Position numbers and translations under genes: made by a program. A DNA stretch of 64,000 nt from the NCBI GenBank assembly GCA_963748985.1, contig CAVVKQ010000005.1, positions 179,288-243,287 of the forward strand, in the 5' to 3' direction. Shown one piece after another: positions 52,299 to 60,552 of this stretch (its first letter is position 1; each line of letters starts with the position of its first letter). The notes under the pieces were generated by a model, which was not told the DNA's origin, searched no databases, and saw only the letters and a program-made list of their open reading frames with translations. This stretch comes from RPQJ01 sp963748985 (lineage in GTDB: Bacteria > Pseudomonadota > Gammaproteobacteria > Steroidobacterales > Steroidobacteraceae).

Positions 52299-53969
52299 AT
52301 GACACCAGCCAAAACGCACCCGTCCTTGCTCGCCGTCGTCGCAGCGGCCGCGCTGCTCGCCGGGTGCGCGACGACCGACTCGACTTACTCGAGCTTGCCG
52401 CCCGCGCCGGAACACCCGGGCCCGAAGGCACCGATGGACCGCGCGACGGTCACGATTCCGGGCGCGTTCAGCACGGCACGCGAAGTGCCGCACATGCCAC
52501 CCGAGCAGTACGCCGACCTGCTCGACCGCATTCGCGACGGCTATGCACTGCCGGACGTCGCGCACTACGCGGTCGACCGCGAGGTGGAACTCTATCGGAA
52601 GAATCCCGATTTTCTCGACCGCACGTTCAAGCGCGGCTCGCGCTACCTGTACTACATCGTGCAGGAACTCGAGCGGCGCAACCTCCCGCTCGAGCTTGCG
52701 TTACTGCCGGTCGTCGAAAGTGCGTTCAATCCGGTCGCCTATTCGCGCAGCCGCGCCTCCGGCCTGTGGCAGTTCATCCCGTCCTCGGGCAAGCACTACG
52801 GCCTCGAACAGAACTGGTGGATCGACGAGCGTCGCGACGTCATCGAAGCCACGGGCGCCGCACTCACCTACCTGCAGTACCTCAACAGGTATTTCGCAGG
52901 CGACTGGTACCTCGCGATCGCGGCCTACAACGGCGGCGAAGGCACCGTCAGCGGCGCCGTGCGTCGCAATCAGTCGGCGGGATTGCCGACAGACTTCTTC
53001 AGCCTGAACCTGCGGTCCGAAACCCGCGACTACGTGCCGAAGTTGCTCGCCATCAGCCGCATCGTGCGTAACCCGCAAGCCTACGGGTTGTCGTTTGCCG
53101 CGATCCCGAACCAGCCGTTTTTCGAAGCCGTCGAACCGGGCCGGCAGGTGCACCTCGAGCAGGTGGCCCAGCTCGCCGGCATCACCCGCGAAGACATGTT
53201 TGCGCTGAATCCCGGCTACAACCGCATGACGACGCCGCCGAAAGGCCCGCATCGGCTGCTGTTGCCGATTCCGAACGCACAGACGTTCCGTCAGGCGATG
53301 CTCGACCAGTCACTCGCGGACGAGAGCAATGTCGCCGTCGTCGCCATCGAGCCGCCCCCGGACGTCCACCACAAGGTTCGCCGTGGCGAGACCCTCAGTA
53401 CGATCGCCCGCCAGTACGGCGTGTCGATACTGGCCCTGCAGCAGGCCAACGACATCCATGGTTCGGTGATCCACCCGGGCGATTCCCTGCTGATTCCGGC
53501 CGGATTCGTCGGGTCGACCGCGACGCTGGCCGCGCTGGCCGCACCGCGTGACGACATCACGGCCCAGCTGCCGGAACACCAGCAACCATCGGCATCGAAA
53601 AAGCCCAAGGTACATGTAGTGAAGTCGGGCGACACGCTGTGGGACGTGGCGCGCAAGTATGGTGTCACGGTGCCGGCCCTCGCCTCTGCCAACGGCCTGT
53701 CGAGCAACGCTGGACTGGTCCCTGGCGCGCGACTCGAGATACCGGGCAAGGGCGGGACCGCCACGCGGACCGCGTCCGGCAGCACCACGGAATCGAACCG
53801 CGTGACCTACAAGGTCAAACGCGGCGACACGCTCTCCGAGATCGCCGACCGCTTCGACGTCAGCGTGCGGGAGCTCATGACCTGGAACCGCCTGCGGCAA
53901 TCGTCGTCGCTGCGCGCGGGCCAGCGTCTCGTCGTCTACACCGACCCAAGCCGGCAAACCGGAGGCTGA
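52299..53969 (+). CDS. mltD: Membrane-bound lytic murein transglycosylase D
   Basis: 556 residues. Lipobox LAGC (Cys23), SLT domain with catalytic Glu in PVVESAFNPVAYSRSRASGLWQFIPSSGKHYGL (~140-175) and AAYNGGEGTV, then three LysM domains opened by VRRGETLSTIARQYGV, VKSGDTLWDVARKYGV and VKRGDTLSEIADRFDV. It cleaves peptidoglycan glycosidic bonds in the periplasm. Operon with gloB. Confidence 0.95.
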   Translation: MTPAKTHPSLLAVVAAAALLAGCATTDSTYSSLPPAPEHPGPKAPMDRATVTIPGAFSTAREVPHMPPEQYADLLDRIRDGYALPDVAHYAVDREVELYRKNPDFLDRTFKRGSRYLYYIVQELERRNLPLELALLPVVESAFNPVAYSRSRASGLWQFIPSSGKHYGLEQNWWIDERRDVIEATGAALTYLQYLNRYFAGDWYLAIAAYNGGEGTVSGAVRRNQSAGLPTDFFSLNLRSETRDYVPKLLAISRIVRNPQAYGLSFAAIPNQPFFEAVEPGRQVHLEQVAQLAGITREDMFALNPGYNRMTTPPKGPHRLLLPIPNAQTFRQAMLDQSLADESNVAVVAIEPPPDVHHKVRRGETLSTIARQYGVSILALQQANDIHGSVIHPGDSLLIPAGFVGSTATLAALAAPRDDITAQLPEHQQPSASKKPKVHVVKSGDTLWDVARKYGVTVPALASANGLSSNAGLVPGARLEIPGKGGTATRTASGSTTESNRVTYKVKRGDTLSEIADRFDVSVRELMTWNRLRQSSSLRAGQRLVVYTDPSRQTGG

Positions 53970-53974
53970 ACATC

Positions 53975-54760
53975 GTGGGATTCCTGACAGGCAAGCGGGC
54001 CCTCATCGTGGGGCTCGCCTCGGAGCGTTCGATCGCCCATGGCATCGCAGCCGCGATGCACCGGGAGGGCGCGGAGCTCGCGTTCACCTACCAGAATGAC
54101 CGGCTCAAGGATCGCGTCCTCGAGATGGCGCAGGCGTTCAATTCGGCGATCACGCTGCCAATGGACGTCGCCTCCGACGCAGAGATCGAGACCGCGTTCG
54201 CGGCCATCCGCACAGTCTGGGACTCGCTCGACATCATTGTGCACTCGGTTGCTTTCGCGCCGCGTGAGGAACTGGCCGGCACGTTCGTCGAGAGCACGAC
54301 GCGCGACGGCTTCCGCATCGCGCACGAAATCTCGAGCTACAGCCTCACTGCGCTGGCAAAGGCCGGCCGGCCGCTGATGCAGGGCCGTGCGGGCGCGCTC
54401 ATCACGCTGTCGTACCTGGGCGCCGTGCGTTCGATCCCAAGTTACAACGTGATGGGACTTGCCAAGGCGAGCCTCGAAGCGAACGTGCGCTTCCTCGCGG
54501 CCGATCTGGGACCGCAGGGTATCCGCGTGAATGCGATCTCGGCCGGACCGATCAAGACGCTGGCGGCGGCCGGTGTCAGCGGCTTCCGCAAGATGCTCAC
54601 CCAGGTAGCTGCGGCCACTCCCCTGCGCCGCAACGTGACGACCGACGAAGTCGGCAACGTGGCGGCATTCCTCTGCTCCGACCTCGCGTCGGGAATCACC
54701 GGCGAAATCGTCTACGTGGATGCCGGGTACAGCCACGTGGGGATGAGTTTCGCGGAATAG
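53975..54760 (+). CDS. fabI: Enoyl-ACP reductase (NADH)
   Basis: 261 residues from GTG 53975 with GGAGGC upstream. It carries out the last step of each fatty-acid elongation cycle. SDR motif GLASERSIAHGIAAAM, catalytic Tyr and Lys in IPSYNVMGLAKASLEANVRF, and cofactor contacts in VDAGYSHVGM. The TAG stop is followed immediately by the left heptamer array of cassette B. Confidence 0.94.
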   Translation: MGFLTGKRALIVGLASERSIAHGIAAAMHREGAELAFTYQNDRLKDRVLEMAQAFNSAITLPMDVASDAEIETAFAAIRTVWDSLDIIVHSVAFAPREELAGTFVESTTRDGFRIAHEISSYSLTALAKAGRPLMQGRAGALITLSYLGAVRSIPSYNVMGLAKASLEANVRFLAADLGPQGIRVNAISAGPIKTLAAAGVSGFRKMLTQVAAATPLRRNVTTDEVGNVAAFLCSDLASGITGEIVYVDAGYSHVGMSFAE

Positions 54761-54801
54761 GGGGTGGGGGTTGGGGGTTAGGGGTTAGGGGTTAGGGGTT
54801 A
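54761..54801 (+). repeat. Heptamer array, left end of cassette B
   Basis: Four perfect GGGGTTA units (54774-54801) preceded by a degenerate G-rich stretch. Four or more G4 runs with 3-base spacers meet the usual G-quadruplex pattern. Confidence 0.95.
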
Positions 54802-54882
54802 GTCGGAGGATCGGCTGAATCCGCGCCTTCTGCCAAGAAATCAAGATCGCCGCCCAACTTGACCCCGGTCAATTGTAGCTGC

Positions 54883-55273
54883 ATGGAGCGGCTATCCCGG
54901 CTCAGTCACAAGGACCTGATCCTTTGGCAGAAAGCCATGGATCTCGCCGCGCGTGTCTATCGGTCCAGCACAGCCCTGCCAAGAAGTGAAATGTTCGGTC
55001 TGGTGTCCCAACTGCGTCGGGCAGCAGCTTCGATCCCGTCCAATATTGCCGAAGGCTCAGCGCGTAAATCGACGAAGGAATTCATCTACTTCCTTCGCGT
55101 ATCTCGTGGATCAATGGCTGAGTTGGAGACCCAGCTGTTACTCGCACAGAGAATCGGCTACCTGTCGGAAAGCGAGGTGACTGAATTGCAGCTTATGATC
55201 GACGAAGTCGCGGCGAATCCTGAATACCGTGGTAGCGGGGCTGCACCGTCGCCTGGGGAAGCGTTCCGACTAA
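54883..55273 (+). CDS. Four-helix-bundle protein, S23 type, with one frameshift
   Basis: Starting at ATG 54883: LSHKDLILWQKAMDLAARVY, PRSEMFGLVSQLRRAAASIPSN then IAEGSAR, KEFIYFLRVSRGSMAELETQL, then IGYL and a second helix ending in DEVA. One extra base within 55209-55215 moves the frame; removing it restores RILNTVVAGLHRRLGKRSD with TAA at 55271, where the array begins. Without correction the frame runs on through the array to 55365. The protein aligns along its length with 11512-11880. Basic C-terminus suggests nucleic-acid binding, as in the family. Confidence 0.8.
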
Positions 55274-55299
55274 CCCCTAACCCCCCAACCCCTAACCCC
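55271..55299 (-). repeat. Heptamer array, right end of cassette B
   Basis: Four units reading GGGGTTA on the minus strand, one with an extra G. Its first bases give the TAA stop of the enclosed gene and its last give the TAG stop of ppiD. Confidence 0.93.
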
Positions 55300-57212
55300 T
55301 ATTCCGTCGCAAACATCTTGTCGTTCCGCTTGATCTTCGCGGTGCGGCGCAGTTCGGCCAGGTAGGCATCGAATTCGATCGTCGCGTTCTGCGTCGCGAT
55401 GCTCTGTGCCTGCTCGGCAAGATTGTCACCGAACGCGGCGGGCGTGCCCGGGTTGGCCGACGCCACGACGAAGACGGCGGGATCGCCGCTCGCGAGCGTG
55501 GCAACGCCTGCACTCACCTTACCCGCGCCAGCAGGACGCGGCGCCTGGAAGATCGCCTTCAGCAGTTCGGGCACCATCGGTGCGGCACCTTCCGTGGTCG
55601 GGCCCTGACGGCTGACCGACTGCGAGGCTGTCGACGTCGAGCCGACCGACGCCGCAGCCGTCGCCAGCGGCTCACCTGCATTGACGCGCTTCGCCAGGGC
55701 CGCGGCAGCCTCGGAGGCCGCAGCACGCGCCTTGTCCTCGCGCAGGCGGGTCACGATCTGTTCCTGCACCTGGGCCAGTGGCAGCTGCGTCGACAGCTTG
55801 TGATCGGTGACACGCAGCACGACGACGCTTTCCTCGCCGATCGGCACCGGCTGGCTGTTCTGGCGTTCCTGCAGCACTTCATTGCTGAACGCCGCCTCGA
55901 TCACCTTGCGGTCGTTGCCGAGCGCGCCGCCGCCCTGACGCGTGAAACCTTCGACGGTCTGCACCGTCATGCCGAGCTTCTTGCCGACGCTGTCGAGTTC
56001 GCTCAGCGAGGCGAAAGATTCGTCCGCGAGCTGCTGCGACTTTTCGTAGAACAGCGTCTGCGCCTGCTCACGCCGGAACTCGGGCTCGAGCTCGGCCCGC
56101 ACCTCGTCGAAGTCGCGCACGCGCGGCTGCTCGATGTCGTCGAGCCGGATGATGTGATAGCCGAACTGCGTCTTCACCGGCCCGCGGATCTCGCCCTTGC
56201 TCATGGCGAAGAGCGCATCGGAGAACGGCTGCACGTACGCTTCCTTCGGCGCCCAGCCCAGATCGCCACCGGCGGTCCTGGAACCCGGATCATCGGAATT
56301 CTCCTGCGCCAGCTTGGCGAAATCCTCCCCCGACTTGGCGCGGGCCAGGATGGCTTCCGCCTTCTTGCTGGCCGCCGCGTCGTCGGCGCCCGACTCGATC
56401 AGGATGTGGGCAGCCTTGCGACGTTCCGGCACGGCATTGCGCTCGGCTGCTGTCTCTTCGTAGTACTTCTTCAGCGACTCTTCCGTCACCTGCACGCCCG
56501 CCGCGATATCGGCCAGGTCGAGCTTGAGGTACTGCAGCGCCACCGTCTCCTGCGACATGAACTGCGACTTGTTCTTGTCGTAGTAAGCCGTGATTTCCGC
56601 CGGCGCGACCTGCACCTGTGCAGCGTATCCGGCGGCCGGCACAACGGCGTATGCAACCTCGCGCGTTTCGCCCTGGAGTTCGACACGATGACGCAGTTCA
56701 CCCGGGGTCACGAACGACGACACTGCGATCGAATTGCGCAACTGGGAGGTCTCGAGATCGCGGCGGAATTCCTGCTCGAACTGGGGTTCGGTGCGACCCT
56801 GCTGCCGCAGTAGTGCAGCGTAGCGGTCGCGCGAGAACTTGCCATCGACCTCGAGCGCCGGGATCCTGGTGATCGCCTCGGCGAGTTCACGGTCGCTGAC
56901 ACGGTAGCCGCTGTCGTGCGCGCGCTGCACCAGCAGTTCGCGGGTGATGAATTCGTCGATCAGCTTGGCTTGCTCGGCCTTGACGAGTTCCGGCGGCAGC
57001 TCGTCGCGCAGTTGTGTCTGCAACTCGGTCTGGCGGTCCTGCCAGGCCTGGCGCACGGTCTCCTGGGAGATGTCCCTGCCGTTCACGGTCGCCGCGGCCG
57101 AGGTCACTGCCGACTCGAACTGGACGCCCCAGAAGATGAAGACGATGGCGATGGCGCCGAGGAAAAAGATGGCGAACGGACCGGAAATTCTTTCGCGGAT
57201 CTTCTGCAGCAT
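55299..57212 (-). CDS. ppiD: Periplasmic folding chaperone PpiD (SurA-N and parvulin domains)
   Basis: 637 residues from ATG 57212: one N-terminal membrane anchor (FAIFFLGAIAIVFIFWGVQF), a SurA-like helical region, a parvulin PPIase domain (AAHILIESGADDAAASKKAEAIL to GYHIIRLDDIEQP, ~ residues 260-365) and a C-terminal chaperone part. It helps fold exported outer-membrane proteins. Last gene of the clp-lon-hupB neighbourhood. Stop TAG lies in the heptamer array, so the final residues may have been altered by it. Confidence 0.95.
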   Translation of the reverse strand: MLQKIRERISGPFAIFFLGAIAIVFIFWGVQFESAVTSAAATVNGRDISQETVRQAWQDRQTELQTQLRDELPPELVKAEQAKLIDEFITRELLVQRAHDSGYRVSDRELAEAITRIPALEVDGKFSRDRYAALLRQQGRTEPQFEQEFRRDLETSQLRNSIAVSSFVTPGELRHRVELQGETREVAYAVVPAAGYAAQVQVAPAEITAYYDKNKSQFMSQETVALQYLKLDLADIAAGVQVTEESLKKYYEETAAERNAVPERRKAAHILIESGADDAAASKKAEAILARAKSGEDFAKLAQENSDDPGSRTAGGDLGWAPKEAYVQPFSDALFAMSKGEIRGPVKTQFGYHIIRLDDIEQPRVRDFDEVRAELEPEFRREQAQTLFYEKSQQLADESFASLSELDSVGKKLGMTVQTVEGFTRQGGGALGNDRKVIEAAFSNEVLQERQNSQPVPIGEESVVVLRVTDHKLSTQLPLAQVQEQIVTRLREDKARAAASEAAAALAKRVNAGEPLATAAASVGSTSTASQSVSRQGPTTEGAAPMVPELLKAIFQAPRPAGAGKVSAGVATLASGDPAVFVVASANPGTPAAFGDNLAEQAQSIATQNATIEFDAYLAELRRTAKIKRNDKMFATE

Positions 57213-57292
57213 GGGTAAGGACGTCGCTTGGTGGGATGGGGATAGTAAGAGCCGGGCCGCGAGCTTGCTAGCTGTGGTTGTCCAGACACACA

Positions 57293-57314
57293 AAAGCCCG
57301 CGCGAGCGGGCTTT
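57293..57314 (-). terminator. Rho-independent terminator after tRNA-Val/tRNA-Asp
   Basis: On the minus strand a 9-bp stem AAAGCCCGC / GCGGGCTTT with a 4-base loop is followed by TTTTGTG. It lies 15 bp past tRNA-Asp and ~80 bp before the ppiD start, ending the hupB-tRNA transcript. Confidence 0.8.
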
Positions 57315-57328
57315 CATGATCCAGAAGC

Positions 57329-57405
57329 TGGCGGAGTGGACGGGACTCGAACCCGCGACCCCCGGCGTGACAGGCCGGTATTCTAACCAACTGAACTACC
57401 ACTCC
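57329..57405 (-). tRNA. tRNA-Asp (GTC)
   Basis: 77 nt with encoded CCA. Acceptor GGAGTGG pairs with CCACTCC, discriminator G; anticodon loop CTGTCAC gives GTC; T-arm GGTTCGAGTCC. It sits between tRNA-Val and the terminator. Confidence 0.97.
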
Positions 57406-57414
57406 GCGTATTTC

Positions 57415-57490
57415 TGGTGGGTGCTGAGGGGATCGAACCCCCGACCTACGCCGTGTAAAGGCGCCGCTCTACCAGCTGAGCTAAGCACCC
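57415..57490 (-). tRNA. tRNA-Val (TAC)
   Basis: 76 nt with encoded CCA. Acceptor GGGTGCT, D-arm GCTCAGCTGGTAGAGC, anticodon loop TTTACAC (TAC), T-arm GGTTCGATCC. Position just after hupB is common in Gammaproteobacteria. Confidence 0.97.
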
Positions 57491-57509
57491 GCACCTCACT
57501 GGTAGCCCA

Positions 57510-57782
57510 CTAGTTTACGGCATCCTTCAGGCCTTTTCCAGCCTTGAAACCCGGCACCTTGCTGGCGGCGATCTGGATCGCCTCGCCGGTCCGGGGATTG
57601 CGGCCAGTGCGGGCAGCCCGCGTCTTGACAGCGAACGTGCCGAAGCCCGAGAGCGTCACGGCATCGCCCTTCTGCAGGGTGTCGGTGATCGCGCCGAGCA
57701 CGGCCTCGACGGCGCGCGCGGCATCGGACTTCGCGAGCGACGTGCGCTCGGCAACTGCATCGATCAGGTCGTTCTTGTTCAT
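57510..57782 (-). CDS. hupB: DNA-binding protein HU-beta
   Basis: 90 residues, the standard HU fold: MNKNDLIDAVAERTSLAKSDAARAVEAVLG, TLSGFGTFAVKTRAARTGRNPRTGEAIQIAASKVPGFKAGKGL. The GRNPRTGE arm with the Pro intercalates in the minor groove. Nucleoid protein; follows lon as in other Gammaproteobacteria. Confidence 0.98.
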   Translation of the reverse strand: MNKNDLIDAVAERTSLAKSDAARAVEAVLGAITDTLQKGDAVTLSGFGTFAVKTRAARTGRNPRTGEAIQIAASKVPGFKAGKGLKDAVN

Positions 57783-57809
57783 CGGTTGGTGTTCCTCGTC
57801 GTCATTCGG

Positions 57810-60272
57810 TCAGTGGGCATGCACCTGCTTGCCCGTACGCTTTGCCGGACGCTTGGCGCCGGCCCGCTTGCCTTCCTCCCTGGCTGCCGCCCCTTCCCCC
57901 GCCACAGCCAACGGTTGCGGCATGTCCTTCAATGCGAGCTGCAGAACTTCGTCGATCCACTTGACCGGCTTGATCTGGAGCTTGCCCTTGATGTTGTCTG
58001 GAATCTCGGCGAGATCCTTCACGTTCTCGTCCGGGATGAGAACGGTGGTGATGCCGCCGCGGTGTGCCGCGAGCAGCTTCTCCTTGAGACCGCCAATCGG
58101 CAGCACCTCACCGCGCAGGGTGATTTCACCCGTCATGGCGACGTCTGCGCGCACCGGAATCCTGGTCAGCGCCGACACCAATGCCGTGCACATGCCGATG
58201 CCTGCGCTCGGGCCATCCTTCGGCGTCGCGCCTTCGGGCACGTGTATGTGCACGTCGGCCTTCTGGTAGAACTCCGGATCGAGGCCGAGCACGTTGGCGC
58301 GACTGCGCACCACCGTCATTGCGGCCTGGATCGACTCCTGCATCACCTCGCCGAGCTGGCCCGTGTGCGTGAGCTTGCCCTTGCCGGGCATCACCGCGGA
58401 TTCGATCGTGAGCAGTTCGCCGCCCGCCTCCGTCCAGGCGAGGCCGGTGACCTGCCCCACCTGATCGAGCTCCTCGGCGCGTCCGTACCGGTGACGGCGC
58501 ACACCGAGGTATTTTGGCAGGTTCTTCGGCGTGACCGAGATGACCTTGCGGTCCTTCTCGAGCAGCAGTTCCTTCACCGATTTGCGGCAGACCTTGGAGA
58601 TTTCGCGCTCGAGACTGCGCACGCCCGCTTCACGCGTGTAATGGCGGATCACGTCGAGGATCGCGGGTTCGGAGAACTTGAGTTCGTCGTCGCGCAACCC
58701 GTTCTGCTTCATCTGCTTCGGCAGCAGGTAGCGGCGCGCGATGTTCGACTTCTCGTCCTCGGTATACCCGGGCAGGCGGATGACTTCCATGCGATCGAGC
58801 AGCGGCGGCGGGATGTTCAGGCTGTTGGCGGTGCAGACGAACATCACGTCGGACAGGTCGAAATCGACCTCGAGGTAATGGTCGTTGAACGCGGCGTTCT
58901 GCTCGGGGTCGAGCACTTCGAGCAGGGCGGCAGACGGATCGCCACGGAAGTCCATCGCCATCTTGTCGACTTCGTCGAGCAGGAACAGCGGGTTCTTCAC
59001 GCCGGTGCGAACCATGTTCTGCACGATCTTGCCGGGCATCGAGCCGATGTAGGTGCGGCGATGGCCGCGGATTTCGGCCTCGTCACGCACGCCGCCAAGC
59101 GACATGCGTACGAAGTTGCGGTTGGTGGCGCGCGCGATGCTCTGGCCGAGCGAGGTCTTGCCCACGCCGGGAGGACCGACGAGACAGAGAATCGGGCCCT
59201 TCAGCGTCTGCACGCGCTGCTGCACAGCGAGGTATTCGACGATGCGTTCCTTGACCTTCTCGAGCCCGAAGTGGTCTTCGTTCAGCACCTTCTCGGCGGC
59301 CGGCAGGTCGTGCTTCACCTTCGTGCGCTTGCGCCACGGGCACTTCACGAGCCAGTCGATGTAATTGCGCACGACGGTGGCTTCGGCCGACATCGGCGAC
59401 ATCAGCTTGAGCTTTGCCAGCTCGGACTTCGCCTTCTCGCGCGCTTCCTTCGGCATGCCGGCACGCGTGATGCGTTTCTCGAGTTCCGCGATTTCGTTCG
59501 GCGCGTCGTCGAGCTCACCCAGTTCCTTCTGGATGGCCTTCATCTGCTCGTTGAGGTAGTACTCGCGCTGGCTCTTCTCCATCTGCTGCTTGACGCGGCC
59601 GCGGATGCGCTTCTCGATCTGCAGCACGTCCATCTCGCCTTCGATCAGCGCGAGGATGTGCTCGAGGCGACGGCGCACGTCCTGGATCTCGAGCACCTTC
59701 TGCTTGGCGTCGAGCTTGAGCGACATGTGCGCAGCGACGGTGTCCGCGAGGCGGCCCGGCTGCTCGATGCCGGCCAGCGAGGTGAGGATCTCCGGCGGAA
59801 CCTTGCGGTTCAGCTTTACGTACTGCTCGAACTGCGAGACGACGGAACGCACGAGCACGTCCATTTCGCGCTCGTCGTAGCGCTCGCCATCGGTGAGCGG
59901 CGTGGCGACGCCCGTGAAGAATTCAGCCTGCTGCAGCCCGGCAACCGAGGCGCGCTCGACGCCCTCGACCAGCACCTTCACGGTGCCGTCCGGGAGCTTC
60001 AGCAACTGCAGGATCGTCGCAATCGTACCGACGTCGTAGAGATCCTTGGCGGCGGGTTCGTCCACGTCCGCCTGCTTCTGCGCGAGCAGCAGGACCTGCT
60101 TGTCGACCTTCATCGCCTGCTCGAGCGCGAGGATGGATTTCTCACGGCCGACGAACAGCGGAATGACCATGTGCGGGTAGACCACGACGTCGCGCAGCGG
60201 CAGGACCGGCATCGGCTCGGTGCGTGCCGTCACGGGCGTCGTCGGGGCGTTCGATTCGGGTTTGTTGGTCAC
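57810..60272 (-). CDS. lon: ATP-dependent protease La (Lon)
   Basis: 820 residues. N-terminal substrate-binding domain (VLPLRDVVVYPHMVIPLFVGREKSI), Walker A GPPGVGKTSLGQSI with Walker B FLLDEVDK, and the C-terminal Ser-Lys protease with DGPSAGIGM (catalytic Ser) and LPIGGLKEKLLAAHRGG (catalytic Lys). Degrades misfolded and regulatory proteins. The C-terminus is a basic tail (KRAGAKRPAKRTGKQ). Leader 60273-60552 carries a heptamer array at its far end and no promoter I can call with confidence. Confidence 0.98.
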   Translation of the reverse strand: MTNKPESNAPTTPVTARTEPMPVLPLRDVVVYPHMVIPLFVGREKSILALEQAMKVDKQVLLLAQKQADVDEPAAKDLYDVGTIATILQLLKLPDGTVKVLVEGVERASVAGLQQAEFFTGVATPLTDGERYDEREMDVLVRSVVSQFEQYVKLNRKVPPEILTSLAGIEQPGRLADTVAAHMSLKLDAKQKVLEIQDVRRRLEHILALIEGEMDVLQIEKRIRGRVKQQMEKSQREYYLNEQMKAIQKELGELDDAPNEIAELEKRITRAGMPKEAREKAKSELAKLKLMSPMSAEATVVRNYIDWLVKCPWRKRTKVKHDLPAAEKVLNEDHFGLEKVKERIVEYLAVQQRVQTLKGPILCLVGPPGVGKTSLGQSIARATNRNFVRMSLGGVRDEAEIRGHRRTYIGSMPGKIVQNMVRTGVKNPLFLLDEVDKMAMDFRGDPSAALLEVLDPEQNAAFNDHYLEVDFDLSDVMFVCTANSLNIPPPLLDRMEVIRLPGYTEDEKSNIARRYLLPKQMKQNGLRDDELKFSEPAILDVIRHYTREAGVRSLEREISKVCRKSVKELLLEKDRKVISVTPKNLPKYLGVRRHRYGRAEELDQVGQVTGLAWTEAGGELLTIESAVMPGKGKLTHTGQLGEVMQESIQAAMTVVRSRANVLGLDPEFYQKADVHIHVPEGATPKDGPSAGIGMCTALVSALTRIPVRADVAMTGEITLRGEVLPIGGLKEKLLAAHRGGITTVLIPDENVKDLAEIPDNIKGKLQIKPVKWIDEVLQLALKDMPQPLAVAGEGAAAREEGKRAGAKRPAKRTGKQVHAH

Positions 60273-60521
60273 GTGCGGGGGTCTCCGGACCGTCTGGCTC
60301 CCCCTGTCGCGTCAGCAACAGAAGGCGGGGGGAATTCTGGGGAAAATATTAGCTCGCCCTTGCGGCGGGCGGGGAGAGATTTGGGGCGAAATCGCCGGAA
60401 TCAACTGCTCTTGTGCCTCTCCCACGTATGCGGGAGTGGGCTGTCGAGCTTGCCGGGCGACTTGATCGGACTGGACGTCGCAAGGGAACAGGTATCGATA
60501 GTTTCGACCAACCGGATCGAC
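60273..60521. other. lon upstream region
   Basis: Noncoding. It contains a GC-rich hairpin-prone stretch around 60350-60380 and the AT patch AAATATTAGC next to it, which may hold the lon promoter. No clear sigma32 consensus is seen. The plus-strand frames here are shadows. Confidence 0.3.
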
Positions 60522-60548
60522 TAACCCCTAACCCCTATCCCCTAACCC
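60522..60548 (-). repeat. Solo heptamer array between clpX and lon
   Basis: Four units on the minus strand (GGGTTA, GGGGATA, GGGGTTA, GGGGTTA). It lies 4 bp from the clpX TAG stop. No inward-facing partner is seen in the 250 bp on its inner side, which begins GTCGATCC (GGATCGAC on the plus strand), the same flank as at 11891-11898. Confidence 0.85.
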
Positions 60549-60552
60549 TTTC

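Larger units (their letters stand above)
54761..55299. mobile_element. Cassette B: inverted GGGGTTA arrays enclosing an S23-type gene
   Basis: 539-bp insert filling the gap between the convergent fabI and ppiD. Left array 54761-54801: two degenerate units, then four perfect GGGGTTA. Right array 55271-55299: four units on the minus strand, one with an extra base. The inner boundary is GTCGGA on the left and TCCGAC on the right, as in cassettes C and D. The single gene inside is the four-helix-bundle ORF. The flanking genes stop in or at the arrays (fabI TAG then GGGG; ppiD TAG formed by the array). Confidence 0.7.

Noticed and set aside
54761..54801. Telomere-like repeats implying a linear chromosome end
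   Set aside because: GGGGTTA resembles eukaryotic telomere units, but the arrays are internal, short, in inverted pairs and flanked by ordinary genes.
57810..60524. Long plus-strand open frame (over 900 codons) opposite lon, and similar long frames opposite clpX, gltX, manB and pgi
   Set aside because: High GC keeps the antisense frame open; the translation is His/Arg/Asp-rich without domains and the minus strand encodes a complete Lon.
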